From JAGTQI01 sp038868115 (GTDB taxonomy: Archaea; Thermoproteota; Bathyarchaeia; Bathyarchaeales; Bathycorpusculaceae): a stretch of DNA of 64,000 nucleotides. A program made the position numbers and the translations under genes. The notes under the pieces are model-generated. The model was given only the letters and a program-made list of their open reading frames with translations, was not told where the DNA came from and did not search any database. Location of the stretch: assembly GCA_038868115.1 (NCBI GenBank), contig JAWBXA010000005.1, positions 1 through 64,000 on the forward strand, read 5' to 3'. This document shows positions 17,629 through 25,380 of the stretch, piece after piece. Each line of letters begins with the position of its first letter. Within the stretch, counting starts at the first letter, position 1.

Positions 17629-17734
17629 CTAAAACACCAAAAACGTATTTTAAAGCAAAAAAGGCAAATTTAAACTTTTTCAATAAGCTAAACTCGAACT
17701 CACAGCCCAGGTTTTTCCATTAATAACGTCTAAC

Positions 17735-18166
17735 GGAAAAATTTCTTTCATCCCTTCAGAAGAACAGATAAACCAGCTTATCGCAGGCTGCGGAAAAAAC
17801 AGGCGATTACATCTTCAACCCAAACCAAGATACTATCCGTAAAAACTTCTGCAGACAACGCGCCAAAATAGCCCAACGTCTACAAGATCCAAAACTAAAA
17901 CAAATCCATTTGCACACGTTTTGCCATTGGAAAGCTACAATGGAATATCACCGAACAAAAACATAAAATGGGTCCAACAACTTCTCGGCCACAAGAAACT
18001 TGAAAACACAGACTTTTACACGCAGCTAATAAACTTTGAAAGCGACGAATGGCACGTGGCCACAGCCCAAAACCTGGAAGAAGAAAAGAAGCTAATCGAG
18101 GCAGGTTTTGAATTTGTCCGCTACAGTGAAAAAGACGAAGTGGCTATATACCGCAAAAGAAAATAA
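17735..18166 (+). pseudogene. Decayed tyrosine-recombinase (integrase) gene
   Basis: Three pieces in different frames line up with one archaeal XerC-type integrase. Piece one: 'ISFIPSEEQINQLIAGCG'. Piece two, after a frameshift and loss of the middle of the catalytic domain: 'NFCRQRAKIAQRLQDPKL' and 'HTFCHWKATMEYHRTK'. Piece three: 'WVQQLLGHKKLENTDFYTQL' and the charged tail ending at 18166. The HxxR motif reads HTFC, so the second catalytic arginine is lost, while the tyrosine in 'DFYTQL' remains. The stop lies 32 bases from tRNA-Val, the classic place for an integrase at its attachment site. Confidence 0.85.
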
Positions 18167-18198
18167 AATATCCAAGCTCAGCAGTAGACTAACTCAGT

Positions 18199-18273
18199 GG
18201 GCCGGTAGTCTAGCTCGGTTAGGACATCCGCTTGACGTGCGGAAGGTCACCGGTTCAAATCCGGTCCGGCCCA
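18199..18273 (+). tRNA. tRNA-Val (GAC)
   Basis: Acceptor GGGCCGG/CCGGCCC, anticodon stem TCCGC/GCGGA around TTGACGT giving anticodon GAC, T-stem ACCGG/CCGGT around TTCAAAT, discriminator A. No intron, no CCA. A dead integrase ends 32 bases upstream. Confidence 0.96.
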
Positions 18274-18367
18274 CTTAAATTTTTAAGTGAATCCTTGAAT
18301 ATTGGAACATTCGTTCCTTCTAATTGATGGAGATTTTCTTTATGAGATGAGACTTATTTTTCAGAAG

Positions 18368-18391
18368 TTCTATTAGGAGACACTAATAGAA
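18368..18391. repeat. Hairpin repeat, copy 2 (loop GAGACA)
   Basis: TTCTATTAG, loop GAGACA, CTAATAGAA: a perfect nine-pair stem. It shares loop and stem with the copy at 16047, in the same orientation; together they bracket the surface gene, integrase remnant and tRNA-Val. Confidence 0.65.
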
Positions 18392-18480
18392 TATGGAAAA
18401 TGCCGCTCGAATATTTTTGGTGGATTGGAAGCTGGGGATTTAAGTAGAAATGTTGTGGAATTGTTTTATGTTTATATTTG

Positions 18481-19053
18481 TTATGGACCGTAATAAAGTA
18501 TGGCTTGTATTGGGATTTTCACGTCTTCCTTTGGCAAGTAACCTAGAAATGTTTTTTCGTAAATTTTGACGTGTAAGCCAAAGTCGATTTGGTATGTTCC
18601 TATTTCTCCGAAGTCATATTTTATAACGATGATTAAACATTTAGCCTCTGGGATGATTTCGTCTATCGATGCATAGAACTTGCTGCTAGTGGAGTTGGAT
18701 GAAGGTTCTATCCTAATAATTGCGATGTCAGTGCTTAGAACAAAAGGGCTTCCTTTTTGCTCTATCTTGAACAAGTACACGTATGCAAAGTTAATGGATG
18801 ACGTAGGCTTTTTGATTCGCCATACTGCAAGCCAGCTAGCTCCACTTCCGGAGAAGGTTTTAGATCCATTGTAGTAAAAGAGAACGAGTCTTAAAGCTTC
18901 TTCTTTAGTGAGAACATGAAGATTGTGCACACGCATATAAAAGTGAGCGCAAATCTCCACCAGCACTAAAACCATAAAAACCAAAATAATCAACGTAACA
19001 AGTTTACGGTTAATACAGCGTTTCCTGAGGCTTTTATTCGTTTTCAAACTCAC
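18481..19053 (-). CDS. Membrane-anchored protein of unknown function, 190 aa
   Basis: 190 residues: a basic N-terminus, one helix at about 20-38 ('LVTLIILVFMVLVLVEICA'-region), then an external domain. 'TKEEALRLVLFYYNGSKTF' near 50 is a helix of the kind that opens small PepSY-like domains, and the rest is beta-rich ('FAYVYLFKIEQKG', 'AKCLIIVIKYDFGEIG'). No catalytic motif is visible. It shares the accessory island with other exported proteins; the hairpin at 18368 lies about 90 bases past its stop. Confidence 0.6.
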   Translation of the reverse strand: MSLKTNKSLRKRCINRKLVTLIILVFMVLVLVEICAHFYMRVHNLHVLTKEEALRLVLFYYNGSKTFSGSGASWLAVWRIKKPTSSINFAYVYLFKIEQKGSPFVLSTDIAIIRIEPSSNSTSSKFYASIDEIIPEAKCLIIVIKYDFGEIGTYQIDFGLHVKIYEKTFLGYLPKEDVKIPIQAILYYGP

Positions 19054-19190
19054 TTAGCTCCAAGCTCGATTATTTTAGCAAGCCTATAAGAGTCCCCTTT
19101 ATGCTATTATATTTTTAGGTAAAGTGCAGCGCAGTCTATGAACGTATAGTGATGCCCGCTTAATATTTCGCAATTCATAAACTGATGCTA

Positions 19191-19589
19191 TCAGAATAAC
19201 GACACCGTGATTGCCACGAAGCTTACAACCTCTACCGGAGATCTTGGAGCCGAAAAATGTGGATTTACAAAAGCTACGTATGTAGGGTCATGTTCTATTT
19301 TTGGAAGAAGAATTTTTAAGTAATCTTGCACTTGCCATAGCGGAGAGGTTAGCTTGCTCTTAAATAGTTGCGATTGAACCGAATCGGTGGAACAAGCCGA
19401 GTACATTGCTTGATGCTGAGTTGTTAAGTCTTGGTGTAATGTGTAGTTGTCTTTGAGGCGAAACTCATAGACTTTAATATTTTCGACTTCTATTCCTGCA
19501 AGACTTATGGATGTCGCTGAATTATTTAGTGTTGAGTTGAAAGTTTTGCTGTTAACAATTATTTTGTACTGTTCATACTCAACGTGAAT
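19191..19589 (-). pseudogene. 5'-truncated exported-protein remnant
   Basis: An open frame of about 132 codons with no ATG, GTG or TTG in its first half; the only internal ATG is at 19406. It is rich in asparagine, serine and threonine with glycosylation-type sites ('KTFNSTLNNSATSIS', 'FRLKDNYTLHQDLTTQ'). It looks like the 3' part of a surface protein whose start was lost. No family recognised. Confidence 0.35.
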
Positions 19590-19839
19590 CTAAAGGAGGA
19601 AAGTGAAGGGGGTGAATCAGAGAGGCCACAGTAACTTTTATTCAACGATTGCATTTAGCTTGCGTTGATTACGTGAGGGAGAAGTATAGGTGATTAACAT
19701 CGTCGGCATGTTGAGTCAGCACTTTTGGTGTTGACATAGTTTTATCTATTTATCGTGTTCTTTATAATTTCTCCAGCCTTGCTCTACCTACGTTAGCTAC
19801 CACTGTGCGCACCTGAATATACAAAAAGTGGATTAAGTT
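19590..19839. other. Intergenic, nothing recognised
   Basis: About 250 bases between two leftward reading frames. AAAGGAGG at 19592-19599 stands alone on the + strand without a frame after it. No RNA or promoter element is clear. Confidence 0.3.
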
Positions 19840-20520
19840 TTAACGCCTTTTCTTGCCTAGCTGCCTACCTTTTATGGATATTGGAAAGATGCCAATTATA
19901 CCGAAGAGGGGTAGCCCAATGTAATTATTGAAACTCGGAAGAGGATCTATTGGATCCAGAATACCGTCCCCGTCAAGATCTAGGGCTTTGACCTTAACGT
20001 GAACGTTGCTGATTTCTAAGCGGAAGTAACATCTTGATGACTTATTAGCTTGAGCATCGATTGAGACTCTTATTGTCAATTTGTTGTCTCCTACATTCAG
20101 AGCTTCGGATTTACTAATGGTCTGAGGAGGATAACCGCCACCAAATGTGCCTTTTAATGCGCCAACGAAATCTTCCCTTATCCAATTAAAATATTTGTCA
20201 TTCAAGAAAAACGTGTAATTGATGGATATTACTCGATCATGCCCTTCAGAATCTATTACCATACGCCATGTGAAGTCTGTTGTTAAATTATAATTCTTGG
20301 GTTTGCCTTTCAGTATTTTAAATGGGATATTTATTTCCATAAAATCCTTTAGAGTGGTTTCTGTAAAGTTCTTATTAAAGGTGTATAAACTAATTGGCGC
20401 ATAATAATCAGTCATTACTTTTAGTTCGCTTTGGGCGCTTAAAGGAGCAATAATTAATAACATAGCTACAAGTAGGAGCCATATTAAAGTTAACAACCCT
20501 ATTATATAAGCCCTTTTCAT
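19840..20520 (-). CDS. Exported protein with signal peptide and calcium-type Asp motif
   Basis: 226 residues from the ATG at 20520. A signal peptide ('IIGLLTLIWLLLVAMLLII') is followed by a beta-rich domain with several N-x-T sites ('NKNFTETTL', 'NYNLTTDFTW', 'ISINYTFFLND'). Near the end 'LDLDGDGILDPIDPL' is a thrombospondin-3/EF-hand-like DxDxDG calcium loop, then a hydrophobic segment 'YIGLPLFGIIGIFPISI' and a basic tail anchor the C-terminus. Probably surface-exposed and calcium-stabilised. The small membrane gene upstream ends 5 bases before its start, so they form a pair. Confidence 0.7.
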   Translation of the reverse strand: MKRAYIIGLLTLIWLLLVAMLLIIAPLSAQSELKVMTDYYAPISLYTFNKNFTETTLKDFMEINIPFKILKGKPKNYNLTTDFTWRMVIDSEGHDRVISINYTFFLNDKYFNWIREDFVGALKGTFGGGYPPQTISKSEALNVGDNKLTIRVSIDAQANKSSRCYFRLEISNVHVKVKALDLDGDGILDPIDPLPSFNNYIGLPLFGIIGIFPISIKGRQLGKKRR

Positions 20521-20525
20521 GCTTA

Positions 20526-20723
20526 TCACCAATTCCTGTTCATACAGGTTATTTGTTCTATTCTCTCTAAATATGTTTCCATGATCCCCAGTATGATTAT
20601 GCCAACAATAGTCATAGATACAAACAGGATTAAGCCTAATTTTCTTTGGAATATTACGTTCATTAACGCTCCAATAACACCGAGGACGACCATAAATAAA
20701 GCAAGTCTTTCCAACTTCTGCAT
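20526..20723 (-). CDS. Small two-helix membrane protein, 65 aa
   Basis: 65 residues with helices at about 6-25 ('RLALFMVVLGVIGALMNVI') and 30-48 ('LGLILFVSMTIVGIIILGI'), and a polar tail. It stops 5 bases before the exported-protein gene and so is probably co-transcribed with it. No family recognised. Confidence 0.55.
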   Translation of the reverse strand: MQKLERLALFMVVLGVIGALMNVIFQRKLGLILFVSMTIVGIIILGIMETYLERIEQITCMNRNW

Positions 20724-20858
20724 CTATTCTTCCCCATTGGCAGTCCATCCAACCAGCAGGTTCACCTTGATAAATTAATTAAATCAATCAATCCTAGTTT
20801 CTATAACTGTATCTGGTCAGCGCTATGTGTTTTTGTGTTGTACGCTTGTGCAAAAAGG

Positions 20859-20868
20859 TTTATTAAAT
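20859..20868 (+). promoter_or_regulatory. TATA box of the zinc-ribbon gene at 20888
   Basis: TTTATTAAAT preceded by the purine-rich AAAAAGG, a fair BRE. It ends 20 bases before ATG 20888, so the transcript would be nearly leaderless. Confidence 0.45.
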
Positions 20869-20887
20869 ATTAATATTCAGCATATTG

Positions 20888-21277
20888 ATGAGGGTCAAAA
20901 TGCCTGAAAACCTAACATCAGCGAGATTTGGCGGTGGATACTTGTTTTCTGGGCGTGATGGTTTAACGTGCAATGGTTGTGGTGAAAGCTTTGAGAAGCC
21001 TGTCTTGGCAACCATTGTTTCTAGTGGTTCATCTACGACTTATTATGCTTGTCCACGTTGCTTAACAAAGGTTGAAGATGTTAAACCCGTAAAGCATGAT
21101 AAAGGCGGGAAGGAGGAAACAACCTCCACGGTTGTTGTGAGCAGAAGTGGGGAAAGTGTTTCAGAAAGGGTGAAGTGTGAGCATTTCTTTGGTTATTTAA
21201 GGAATCGGCCAAAGAATACGCCTATACCAGACGAGTGTTTAACATGCGACAAAATGATTGAATGCCTAACTTGCTAA
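20888..21277 (+). CDS. Archaeal zinc-ribbon protein
   Basis: 129 residues. One zinc ribbon is formed by 'CNGCGESF' and 'YACPRCLTK' (residues about 29-61). A second cysteine cluster is at the C-terminus: 'VKCEHFFGYLRNRPKN' and 'PDECLTCDKMIECL', four cysteines plus a histidine, a pattern repeated in many archaeal proteins of unknown function. A charged linker with TTSTVVVSRSGES lies between. Two zinc or metal sites with no catalytic domain suggest a nucleic-acid or protein adaptor. ATG 20888 fits the TATA box; ATG 20900 is an alternative. Confidence 0.75.
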   Translation: MRVKMPENLTSARFGGGYLFSGRDGLTCNGCGESFEKPVLATIVSSGSSTTYYACPRCLTKVEDVKPVKHDKGGKEETTSTVVVSRSGESVSERVKCEHFFGYLRNRPKNTPIPDECLTCDKMIECLTC

Positions 21278-21363
21278 TACCAATAACGCACAGCCCTAAC
21301 ATTTTACGATAAACCTTTAAAGCGCTGCATAAACCATAAGAGGGGATTCGGCGAGGGTAAAGC

Positions 21364-22062
21364 TTGCTTCCATTAAAGGATTTGAACCGACCGTTAAGAA
21401 CACCCCACGTTAACCGCATGCTATTAATCGTCAACATCACAATATTCGTGGTTTACTGGCTTTCCACCATGGAAATTTACTTCCCACGAACAATTGCGGA
21501 CAAAATCGGGGACGATTTCACCATGTATCCCAGCGAGATTGTCCACGGGCAGAGGCTCTACACTTTGGTGACTTCCATGTTTATGCATGCCGACTGGTTC
21601 CATCTTCTTGGAAACATGCTTTTCCTCTACATTTTTGGAGACAATGTTGAAGATGTTTTTGGGCATTTAAGCTATTTAGTATTTTACATATTTTGCGGTT
21701 TAGCAGCAGCCTTCACCCACATTTTAAGCCTATATCTTGTTCCAGCCTACCACCAACATCCGGAACTTTTAACCGCTGGCGTTGTAGGAGCTTCAGGAGC
21801 AATATCCGGAGTTTTGGGAGCTTACCTCGTGCTTTTTCCAAGGGCCAGAATCCTGACATTAGTCGCCTATTTTATTCTGCCAATTCCGGCTGTCATCTTT
21901 CTAGGCGTCTGGTTTCTCGTCCAGTGGCTTTACGTAGTATTTGAAATCTACAGCGAAGTTGCTTATTGGGCGCATATAGGCGGCTTCATAGCTGGTATGA
22001 TTTTGGCATCAGCCTTCGGAGTTAAGCGGAAAAGAGAGAAAATGGCCAGATTCCTCCGTTAG
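21364..22062 (+). CDS. Rhomboid family intramembrane serine protease
   Basis: 232 residues, six to seven helices. Catalytic serine in 'GASGAISGVLGAYL' (near 144), catalytic histidine in 'WAHIGGFIAGM' (near 207), and the family's loop 'WFHLLGNMLFLYIFGDNVE' (near 78-96). It cleaves membrane proteins within the bilayer; the substrate is unknown. TTG start chosen because GAGGG lies 8 bases upstream and the family begins with a short polar stretch ('LKDLNRPLRTP') before the first helix. CCTTTAAAG at 21314 is a possible TATA element. Confidence 0.93.
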   Translation: MLPLKDLNRPLRTPHVNRMLLIVNITIFVVYWLSTMEIYFPRTIADKIGDDFTMYPSEIVHGQRLYTLVTSMFMHADWFHLLGNMLFLYIFGDNVEDVFGHLSYLVFYIFCGLAAAFTHILSLYLVPAYHQHPELLTAGVVGASGAISGVLGAYLVLFPRARILTLVAYFILPIPAVIFLGVWFLVQWLYVVFEIYSEVAYWAHIGGFIAGMILASAFGVKRKREKMARFLR

Positions 22063-22085
22063 ATTTTTCGTTTTGATAAATTTAC

Positions 22086-22151
22086 GGGGGTCTGGCCGTC
22101 ATGAGCTCCTCATATTGCACCTATCAGACTGGGACGGCGTCATCATCCCCC
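22086..22151 (-). ncRNA. C/D box sRNA, predicted to guide 23S Gm2251-equivalent
   Basis: On the - strand, a five-pair GGGGG/CCCCC terminal stem encloses C box ATGATGA, a 12-nt guide CGCCGTCCCAGT, D' box CTGA, a short spacer, C' box ATGAGGA (one change from consensus), a 12-nt guide GCTCATGACGGC and a D-type box CAGA (one change). Equal 12-nt guides are the archaeal standard. The first guide pairs over ten bases, with one G-U, to ACUGGGGCGG of the 23S P-loop; the fifth base upstream of D' falls on G2251 in E. coli numbering. The target alignment is from memory of the rRNA sequence. It lies 40 bases past rnp2 on the same strand. Confidence 0.72.
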
Positions 22152-22191
22152 AATTTTAGAACATGTTTTCAGCCTTTTAAATCAATTGCTA

Positions 22192-22512
22192 CTAATGAAT
22201 GGCTCTAACTTTTCTATGAATGGCTTTTAAGGTGCCGGAAGCGGTTAAGACATGAACCGCTGTTGGTTTGCCGTTTATTTCTGTTATCGTGGCTATAGCG
22301 GCTCTAACCTTTTCAATTTCGGTGTGAGCTACGCGGATTATGGCAAGTCCTTTTCCCTCATTATAATTGATTAATGTTAAGCCTGTTTTGCTTGCTCCAT
22401 ACTCGCCATACAACCTTAAAATGGCACCCCATAAGGCGTCAAGAAGCTCCTTCGACTCAAACTTTTCCGCAGACTCCGTCTTTAGGGCTAGATAGCGTCG
22501 CCTCACTTTCAT
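22192..22512 (-). CDS. rnp2: RNase P protein component 2 (Pop5/Rnp2)
   Basis: 106 residues of the Pop5/Rpp14 family, a protein subunit of archaeal RNase P that helps the catalytic RNA cut tRNA leaders. The start 'MKVRRRYLALK' is the family's first strand, 'LWGAILRLYGEYGASKTGL' its first helix, and 'GLAIIRVAHTEIEKVRAAIA' the central strand and helix. ATG overlaps the rnp3 stop (TAATG), so the two are translated together. Pop5 and Rpp30 proteins act as a complex, matching the gene order. Confidence 0.93.
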   Translation of the reverse strand: MKVRRRYLALKTESAEKFESKELLDALWGAILRLYGEYGASKTGLTLINYNEGKGLAIIRVAHTEIEKVRAAIATITEINGKPTAVHVLTASGTLKAIHRKVRAIH

Positions 22513-23252
22513 TAGCAATCTTTCCCCATCCTGATTAGGCGTATTCCAGGAGCAATAAAGCGGGGGCTGAGCTTTTCGCGGTTTCTTTTGACAATCGCCA
22601 AAGGATTCTTTGAAACAGCATCTAGAGCTGATGGCTTGTCTAAATCGAAAAGGGCTGCTAGTGCTGCCATTTCAAGGGGTTTCCGCATTAATAGCTCACT
22701 GGTCGCGCCACTTGAAATCACAACTGGCACTTGGAAGTCTTTTGCTATGGCCGTTTCCCTTCGCAAAGTTGACAGAAGCCTTATTCTGGCTGGCCCCTTC
22801 AAAATGAGCAGTGGTTTTATGTCAATCTCTAGTGAAGCTTGGCTGTTTGAGGCTAGTTCTGCTTCTGCCCTGTCGAAAAATCTTCTGCGGGGGTCTGTAG
22901 ATGGAAAGTTTAGGAGGTCCACTCTGTGGTCTTTTGCCGCTTGCCTTGCAACAGTCTTAGACTCACACATTACGGCTATTATCTCATATTTTCGGCGGAA
23001 CCGCCTCAAAAGTTGGAGAAGCTCCTTTGGTGTTTGCGGCTTTAAATCTAGGCGTGAAGCATAGTCTATGACTCTTTCTTGGCATATGCTTCTCAACTGT
23101 TGGACGTACTTCTCGGCAAGGCTTGGTGAAGGTGGTACTGGCAAAGCTATTAGGCGGTAGCCCAGCTCTGAAGCCTTAGCTATCATTCGTTTAGTCTGTT
23201 CCACATCGCTTAGGTTTAGCTGTAAATGTAGGTCGGCAAATGTTCTCCTCAT
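22512..23252 (-). CDS. rnp3: RNase P protein component 3 (Rpp30/Rnp3)
   Basis: 246 residues of the Rpp30 family, a PHP-like TIM barrel without catalytic metal site. It opens with 'RRTFADLHLQLN' and has 'ASELGYRLIALPVPPSPS', 'DLLNFPSTDPRRRFFDRAEA' and 'VPVVISSGATSELLMRKPLEMAALAAL'-region at the usual positions. The partner Rnp2 is translated from its stop codon. Upstream, the RNA-binding protein gene overlaps it by 4 bases, giving a tight RNA-processing operon. Confidence 0.93.
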   Translation of the reverse strand: MRRTFADLHLQLNLSDVEQTKRMIAKASELGYRLIALPVPPSPSLAEKYVQQLRSICQERVIDYASRLDLKPQTPKELLQLLRRFRRKYEIIAVMCESKTVARQAAKDHRVDLLNFPSTDPRRRFFDRAEAELASNSQASLEIDIKPLLILKGPARIRLLSTLRRETAIAKDFQVPVVISSGATSELLMRKPLEMAALAALFDLDKPSALDAVSKNPLAIVKRNREKLSPRFIAPGIRLIRMGKDC

Positions 23253-23695
23253 GGAATTATCCCAAGGCTTCTGCAGGCTTCAGCAATCTCTCTTATGTTA
23301 GATTTCTTGAAGTGGATTCTGAAGTGTATTGGGTCTGTTGTACCAAGCTTAAACTCGTTTAGGTAAGCCGCCTGCTTGTCAAGCCTTATGTATAGGCAGC
23401 CCCTTTCAATGTGTTGTTCGATTTCGCCGCCCAAAATCTCCTTGTCTAAAATGCTTAAGCCTGAAGCCAGCTTCTCAAGAAAAGCCTTAACATGCTCCTT
23501 TTCCTTAATTTTAGTTTCGAAAAGGGTTATTGGGTTTCCATGATGTCCGCTTAAGTTAGATTTTTTAAAAGCAATATTTTCGGAAATTTGTGGTGGAAGC
23601 GTGTTGCGTATGGCTGATAAAACTTTCCCTTCATCTTCTGTTGCGTGGACAAACACCCTCACGTCAATGTGGGATACTGGAACCTTAGAAGACAA
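23249..23695 (-). CDS. RNA-binding protein, COG1325 (exosome-linked) family
   Basis: 148 residues of the archaeal COG1325 family, often annotated as an exosome subunit. The fold is alpha/beta: 'VSHIDVRVFVHATEDEGKV' (first strand and helix), 'GHHGNPITLFETKIKE' near 48-63, and 'GCLYIRLDKQAAYLNEFKL' near 100. The gene is nearly always beside RNase P and ribosomal protein genes in archaea, as here (overlap with rnp3, 13 bases to L13e). Direct exosome membership is not proven for the family. Confidence 0.85.
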   Translation of the reverse strand: MSSKVPVSHIDVRVFVHATEDEGKVLSAIRNTLPPQISENIAFKKSNLSGHHGNPITLFETKIKEKEHVKAFLEKLASGLSILDKEILGGEIEQHIERGCLYIRLDKQAAYLNEFKLGTTDPIHFRIHFKKSNIREIAEACRSLGIIP

Positions 23696-23708
23696 AACGG
23701 CATCACTG

Positions 23709-23996
23709 CTACTTGCTACTCTTCTTCACGCTTTTAGCTTTTCTCTTCTTCTCAGCGGTTGCTGGCTTTGAAACCTTCTCAACATCGGCCTTAGGCTTTA
23801 AGAAAGTTGCTAGAAACTCTTTCAGAGATTTTACGTTATTCTCGTGGACTGTTCTCCTTCGAGAGTCAACTGCAATGCCAAGCTTTAAGGCTTGTTTAAG
23901 GCTTAATTTAACCTCTTTTAGTTCTCTGAGGCTGAAGCCTTTCCCTAATCGTTGTTTTCCACCCTTCTTGAAGACAAACGGCTTCATCCCCGCCAT
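23709..23996 (-). CDS. rpl13e: Ribosomal protein L13e
   Basis: 95 residues. The core 'GKGFSLRELKEVKLSLKQA' followed by 'GIAVDSRRRTVHENNVKSL' (residues 18-60) is the L13e signature: a helix, then the RRR loop. The tail is lysine- and alanine-rich. L13e is found in only part of the archaea, chiefly TACK lineages, and is a large-subunit surface protein. It sits 6 bases after L15e. Confidence 0.9.
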   Translation of the reverse strand: MAGMKPFVFKKGGKQRLGKGFSLRELKEVKLSLKQALKLGIAVDSRRRTVHENNVKSLKEFLATFLKPKADVEKVSKPATAEKKRKAKSVKKSSK

Positions 23997-24002
23997 GGCG
24001 GG

Positions 24003-24578
24003 CTAGTCTCCTGTTGCCGCTTTGCGGCTTGGTCTGGCTTTCTCCGCCCCCCGTCCCTTCTTTCTCAAGCCTCTAACTTTTTTACCAGCGCTTGTTAAGC
24101 CTCTGAAAACTCTTCCCTTGTGCTGTTTTTGGCATATCCAGTTTATGTCCTTGTCAGCCTTAACAGCTGGATGATGTGAATCAACCATTATGACTTCAAA
24201 CCATTTAAAGCGCCCGTCTTCGCCAACCCAGTAGGAGTTTAAAACTTCTAGATTTGGAAACTTTCTGGCAGCCCGCTCCTCGGCTATAAGCCTTAAGCTT
24301 TTCGCAAGTTTATACTTCCGCACTCCCATCCTTTTGGGCCTTCTGCCAGCCTTTGGACGTTGCTTTCGCATTCCGCCTCGTCTAACGCGAACACGGACTA
24401 TGATAAAGCCCTGCTTCGCCTTATAGCCAAGTTTTCTAGCTCTGTCTAGGCGTGTTGGCTTTTCCACACGGACTATTGCTGGTTCTTTTCGCCATTCTAT
24501 TAGCCTCTGACGCATTAACTCATCAACGAAGGATTCTTCGGGCTTTTTCCAAGCCTCTGCAATGTATTTATACGCCAA
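24003..24578 (-). CDS. rpl15e: Ribosomal protein L15e
   Basis: 191 residues, normal for archaeal L15e, a large-subunit protein that runs deep into 23S rRNA. Family blocks: 'RLIEWRKEPAIVRVEKPTRLD' (split near 26-46), 'LGYKAKQGFIIVRVRVRRG' (50-68), 'NSYWVGEDGRFKWFEVI' (near 112-128) and 'GLTSAGKKVRGLRKKGRG' near the end. It leads the cluster L15e, L13e, COG1325, rnp3, rnp2, sRNA. Confidence 0.96.
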   Translation of the reverse strand: MAYKYIAEAWKKPEESFVDELMRQRLIEWRKEPAIVRVEKPTRLDRARKLGYKAKQGFIIVRVRVRRGGMRKQRPKAGRRPKRMGVRKYKLAKSLRLIAEERAARKFPNLEVLNSYWVGEDGRFKWFEVIMVDSHHPAVKADKDINWICQKQHKGRVFRGLTSAGKKVRGLRKKGRGAEKARPSRKAATGD

Positions 24579-24696
24579 CTTTTCAACCTCACTTGTTTAT
24601 GGTTCAACCAAATGGTTACATCCCAGCGGATTCTCATCCGCCACTGGCTCTCAATGATTCCCCAACCAACAAAATAAACTTTTCCAATAGGCTTGT

Positions 24697-25380
24697 TTAG
24701 GTCTTAGCCTCAAGCAAAGCCCTTTTAACGAGGAGATAGCCGCTCTGCCCCCTCCAAACCCTTTCAGCCTCAACAATTTTCAACTTTCTCTTGAAAAATG
24801 GGGCGTCAAGCACCAGTGTTTCGTATTCGCCTCCCTCACCCACAAGGGAAACGCCGAAACGCTTATGCAGTCCAATCAAAGCATCAACGGTTTCTGTGTC
24901 GAGTTTTCTCCCAAGCCACTCTTTTGAGAAGCCATATGCATAAACACCAGTTATTATAACTTCAAATTTTAGGTTCAGAATCTCCCTTAGGATGCTTATT
25001 GGGTTTTCCTGCCAAAGAGGTGTCAGACACTTAAGCCCCAACTGCCTGCAGATTTCCTCTATTCTCGCCCTCTGATAGTTTGAAGCTATAGCCCCAGAAA
25101 CAATTCCGTCCACATCGAGCCCTGCCATCAAACGCTTCAGATCCTCAACTTCAACCTCCTTCACTCCAGAGGTTTCACCTTTAACCAGCGGGATTCTAAC
25201 GGCTTCCGCAAACATGTCCATTAAGTGAATGTTTGGGTAGTGAAACAGCCAGCTGTCCTCCCTAAGTGGAATCATGCTCACCAAGCATTTTACTTCATAG
25301 CCCAAGCGTAAAACTCGGTAAAGAGCAAGGGTGGAATCTTTTCCACCTGTGGCTAAAACTGCAATCCGCATGTGCTGCAT
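24697..25380 (-). CDS. dph6: Dph6-like diphthine-ammonia ligase family ATPase
   Basis: 227 residues of the ATP-PPase (N-type) family that includes diphthine-ammonia ligase, the last step of diphthamide formation on elongation factor 2. The PP-loop is 'VLATGGKDSTLALYRVL' (SGGKDS-like, near 8-24). Other family blocks are 'VDGIVSGAIASNYQRARIE' (near 112-130) and 'GEGGEYETLVLDAPFF' (near 190-205). Archaea often hold more than one paralogue, so the exact substrate is not certain. ATG overlaps the stop of the reductase upstream (TAATG). Confidence 0.85.
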   Translation of the reverse strand: MQHMRIAVLATGGKDSTLALYRVLRLGYEVKCLVSMIPLREDSWLFHYPNIHLMDMFAEAVRIPLVKGETSGVKEVEVEDLKRLMAGLDVDGIVSGAIASNYQRARIEEICRQLGLKCLTPLWQENPISILREILNLKFEVIITGVYAYGFSKEWLGRKLDTETVDALIGLHKRFGVSLVGEGGEYETLVLDAPFFKRKLKIVEAERVWRGQSGYLLVKRALLEAKT

